Origin: Halomonas sp.
GTDB taxonomy: Bacteria; Pseudomonadota; Gammaproteobacteria; Pseudomonadales; Oleiphilaceae
Direction of reading: 5' to 3'
Assembly: GCA_007135745.1 (NCBI GenBank)
Contig: SLIH01000272.1
Coordinates: 1 to 6,753 of the forward strand
Length of the DNA: 6,753 nucleotides
Positions 5,525-6,753 of this stretch are shown here, one piece after another. The notes below the pieces were generated by a model. It was not told the DNA's origin, made no database searches, and saw only the letters and a program-made list of their open reading frames with translations. Position 1 is the stretch's first letter. The number at the start of each line of letters is the position of its first letter. A program made the position numbers and the translations under genes.

Positions 5525-5818
5525 ATGTCCGACGAAACCAATGAACATTACATAGCGATCGCCCGCGCCTGTCTGAAGGCCATCAATACCGCCTCCGAAC
5601 AGCCGCGTGACCGCGCTGATCAGATACAGCATGTGTACCATGCCATAGAACATGCCTTTCAGGAGCAGACCCGGCCTCTGGAGCAGCGTACAAAGATCCT
5701 TGCCGAGGCTCTGGAAGCGATCGCGGCGAACAATCTCAGTCGCGAGGACATGGTGGCGCAGGCCCGTGCGGCGCTCGGAGCCGACAAAGAAAAGAACAAA
5801 CACGCACCTCTGCACTGA
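5525..5818 (+). CDS. Small acidic helical protein of unknown function
   Basis: I do not recognise this 97-residue protein. It begins MSDETNEHYIAIARACLKAI and appears almost entirely helical and soluble, with no signal peptide, no membrane segment and a single cysteine (C16). The middle is rich in Glu, Gln, Arg and Ala (about 24-80), suggesting a helical bundle or short coiled coil. The tail is Lys/His-rich (KEKNKHAPLH). The ATG is supported by TAGGAT (5515-5520) at a normal distance. The gene ends 32 bases before the M16 peptidase start on the same strand with no terminator between, so the two probably share a transcript. It reads away from the flagellar genes. A role in regulating or assisting the peptidase is conceivable, but nothing in the sequence shows it. 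Confidence 0.75.
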   Translation: MSDETNEHYIAIARACLKAINTASEQPRDRADQIQHVYHAIEHAFQEQTRPLEQRTKILAEALEAIAANNLSREDMVAQARAALGADKEKNKHAPLH

Positions 5819-5850
5819 CTGTTTCAGTATTAACCGCTGGAGAAACCTCA

Positions 5851-6753
5851 ATGACAAGATGGTCCGGTTCCGACCTACGGCAGAGTAGAGCCTCTGCAAT
5901 GCTTTTCGGAATAATCGCTGGCCTGCTGCTGAGCTTCACTGCGACCGCACAGGCGCAGGAGGACATACGCCAGATTCTTTCGCCCACTACCGGGCCAAAC
6001 GACAAAGCACTGTACCGTTACCTGGAACTTGAAAACGGTATGGGTGTCCTTCTGGTTTCAGACCCGCAGGCAGACAAGGCCGCGGCAGCGCTGGACGTTC
6101 ATGTCGGTTCCGGAGATGACCCGGACAGCCGTGCCGGACTTGCCCATTTCACGGAGCACATGCTGTTCCTGGGAACCGAGACCTACCCGGATCCCGGCGA
6201 ATATCATCAATTCATAAGCAGTCACGGAGGCTCCCATAACGCCTATACGGCATCCCAGGACACCAACTATTTCTTCGATGTCGATCCGCAATACCTTGAG
6301 CCTGCGCTGGACCGCTTCTCGTCCCAGTTCACCGTTCCCACGTTCGCCGAAGAACTGATCGAACGCGAACGCCATGCCGTCCATTCCGAATATACCGCCA
6401 TGCTCAGGGAAGATGGACGCCGTTTCTGGTCAGCCTTTCGGCGCACCTTCTCCGAGGGCCACCCTCTCTCGCGCTTTACTGTGGGCAATCTGGAGACCCT
6501 GAGCAATGAGGAAGGCGAGCTGCGCGATGAAACGGTGCAGTTCTACAAAGACCACTATTCAGCCAACATCATGACCCTGGTGGTCATGGGGCCTCAATCA
6601 CTGGATGAGCTGCAGGAACTGGTGGTGCCACGATTTGCGCCGGTGGAGAACCGCAACCTGGACCGAACCCGGATTGAGCAGTCTTTCTTCGACTCCAGCC
6701 AGCATCCAAGACTGCTGGAGGTTGAGTCTGTCCGGGACACCCGCCACCTGCAA
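5851..6753 (+). CDS. Secreted M16 family zinc metallopeptidase, pitrilysin/insulinase type (C-terminus outside window)
   Basis: The first 301 residues of an M16 peptidase are visible; family members of this type are about 900-960 residues, so roughly two thirds is missing at the window edge. A signal peptide is evident: a basic start (MTRWSGSDLRQSR), a hydrophobic core (about 16-31) and a likely cleavage site after A33-Q34-A35. The enzyme should therefore act in the periplasm or outside. The inverted zinc motif HFTEH (99-103) supplies zinc ligands H99 and H103 and catalytic base E102. The third ligand is E180 in HAVHSEY, 78 residues after E102 as in E. coli pitrilysin, and E173 matches the second conserved acid. 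GGSHNAYTASQDTNYFF (about 126-142) is the substrate strand typical of the family. The ATG has GGAG (5839-5842) 8 bases upstream. M16 enzymes cleave small peptides inside a closed chamber. The exact substrate cannot be told here. Confidence 0.93.
   Translation, partial: MTRWSGSDLRQSRASAMLFGIIAGLLLSFTATAQAQEDIRQILSPTTGPNDKALYRYLELENGMGVLLVSDPQADKAAAALDVHVGSGDDPDSRAGLAHFTEHMLFLGTETYPDPGEYHQFISSHGGSHNAYTASQDTNYFFDVDPQYLEPALDRFSSQFTVPTFAEELIERERHAVHSEYTAMLREDGRRFWSAFRRTFSEGHPLSRFTVGNLETLSNEEGELRDETVQFYKDHYSANIMTLVVMGPQSLDELQELVVPRFAPVENRNLDRTRIEQSFFDSSQHPRLLEVESVRDTRHLQ

Noticed and set aside
1..6753. Defence island, CRISPR array, transposon, prophage or toxin-antitoxin system
   Set aside because: No direct-repeat arrays, terminal inverted repeats, transposase, integrase or toxin-like gene pairs are visible. 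All large genes belong to ordinary flagellar or peptidase families.

Overview
The window looks like chromosomal DNA of a motile, polarly flagellated marine-type gammaproteobacterium, most like Marinobacter or a relative and less likely Pseudomonas itself. This rests on gene order, on the FleQ/FleS/FleR protein families and on a moderately high GC content; it is an inference without database comparison. It is mostly a flagellar regulatory block. I see no CRISPR array, insertion sequence, tRNA or rRNA.

Layout, read along the minus strand (right to left): a small FliT-like chaperone gene (5336-5022); fleQ, the master flagellar regulator (4873-3440); fleS, a soluble sensor kinase (3231-2002); fleR, its sigma-54-dependent response regulator (1978-554); a rho-independent terminator (523-492); and fliE, a basal-body protein gene whose last codons lie outside the window (297-1). 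To the right, on the plus strand, a 97-residue protein of unknown function (5525-5818) is followed after 32 bases by a secreted M16 (pitrilysin/insulinase) zinc peptidase that runs off the window (5851-6753). The divergent gap near 5337-5524 therefore appears to be the edge of the flagellar cluster.

Regulatory sites fit a FleQ/RpoN cascade. fleQ has a good sigma-70 type promoter (-35 TTGACT, 17-base spacer, -10 TTTAAT). fleSR and fliE each have a -24/-12 element with exact 12-base GG-to-GC spacing, so both should need RpoN plus an enhancer-binding protein. By the Pseudomonas aeruginosa scheme FleQ would activate fleSR and fliE, and FleS/FleR would then drive later basal-body, rod and hook genes. 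FleQ keeps the residues used for cyclic-di-GMP binding in P. aeruginosa.

The most interesting signal is a near-match to the published FleQ binding site that overlaps the -35 element of fleQ's own promoter, suggesting direct autorepression. The fleQ leader also lacks a clear Shine-Dalgarno sequence and holds competing hairpins next to the start codon. I did not find evidence for a wholly new biological system; the least explained gene is the 97-residue protein paired with the M16 peptidase.
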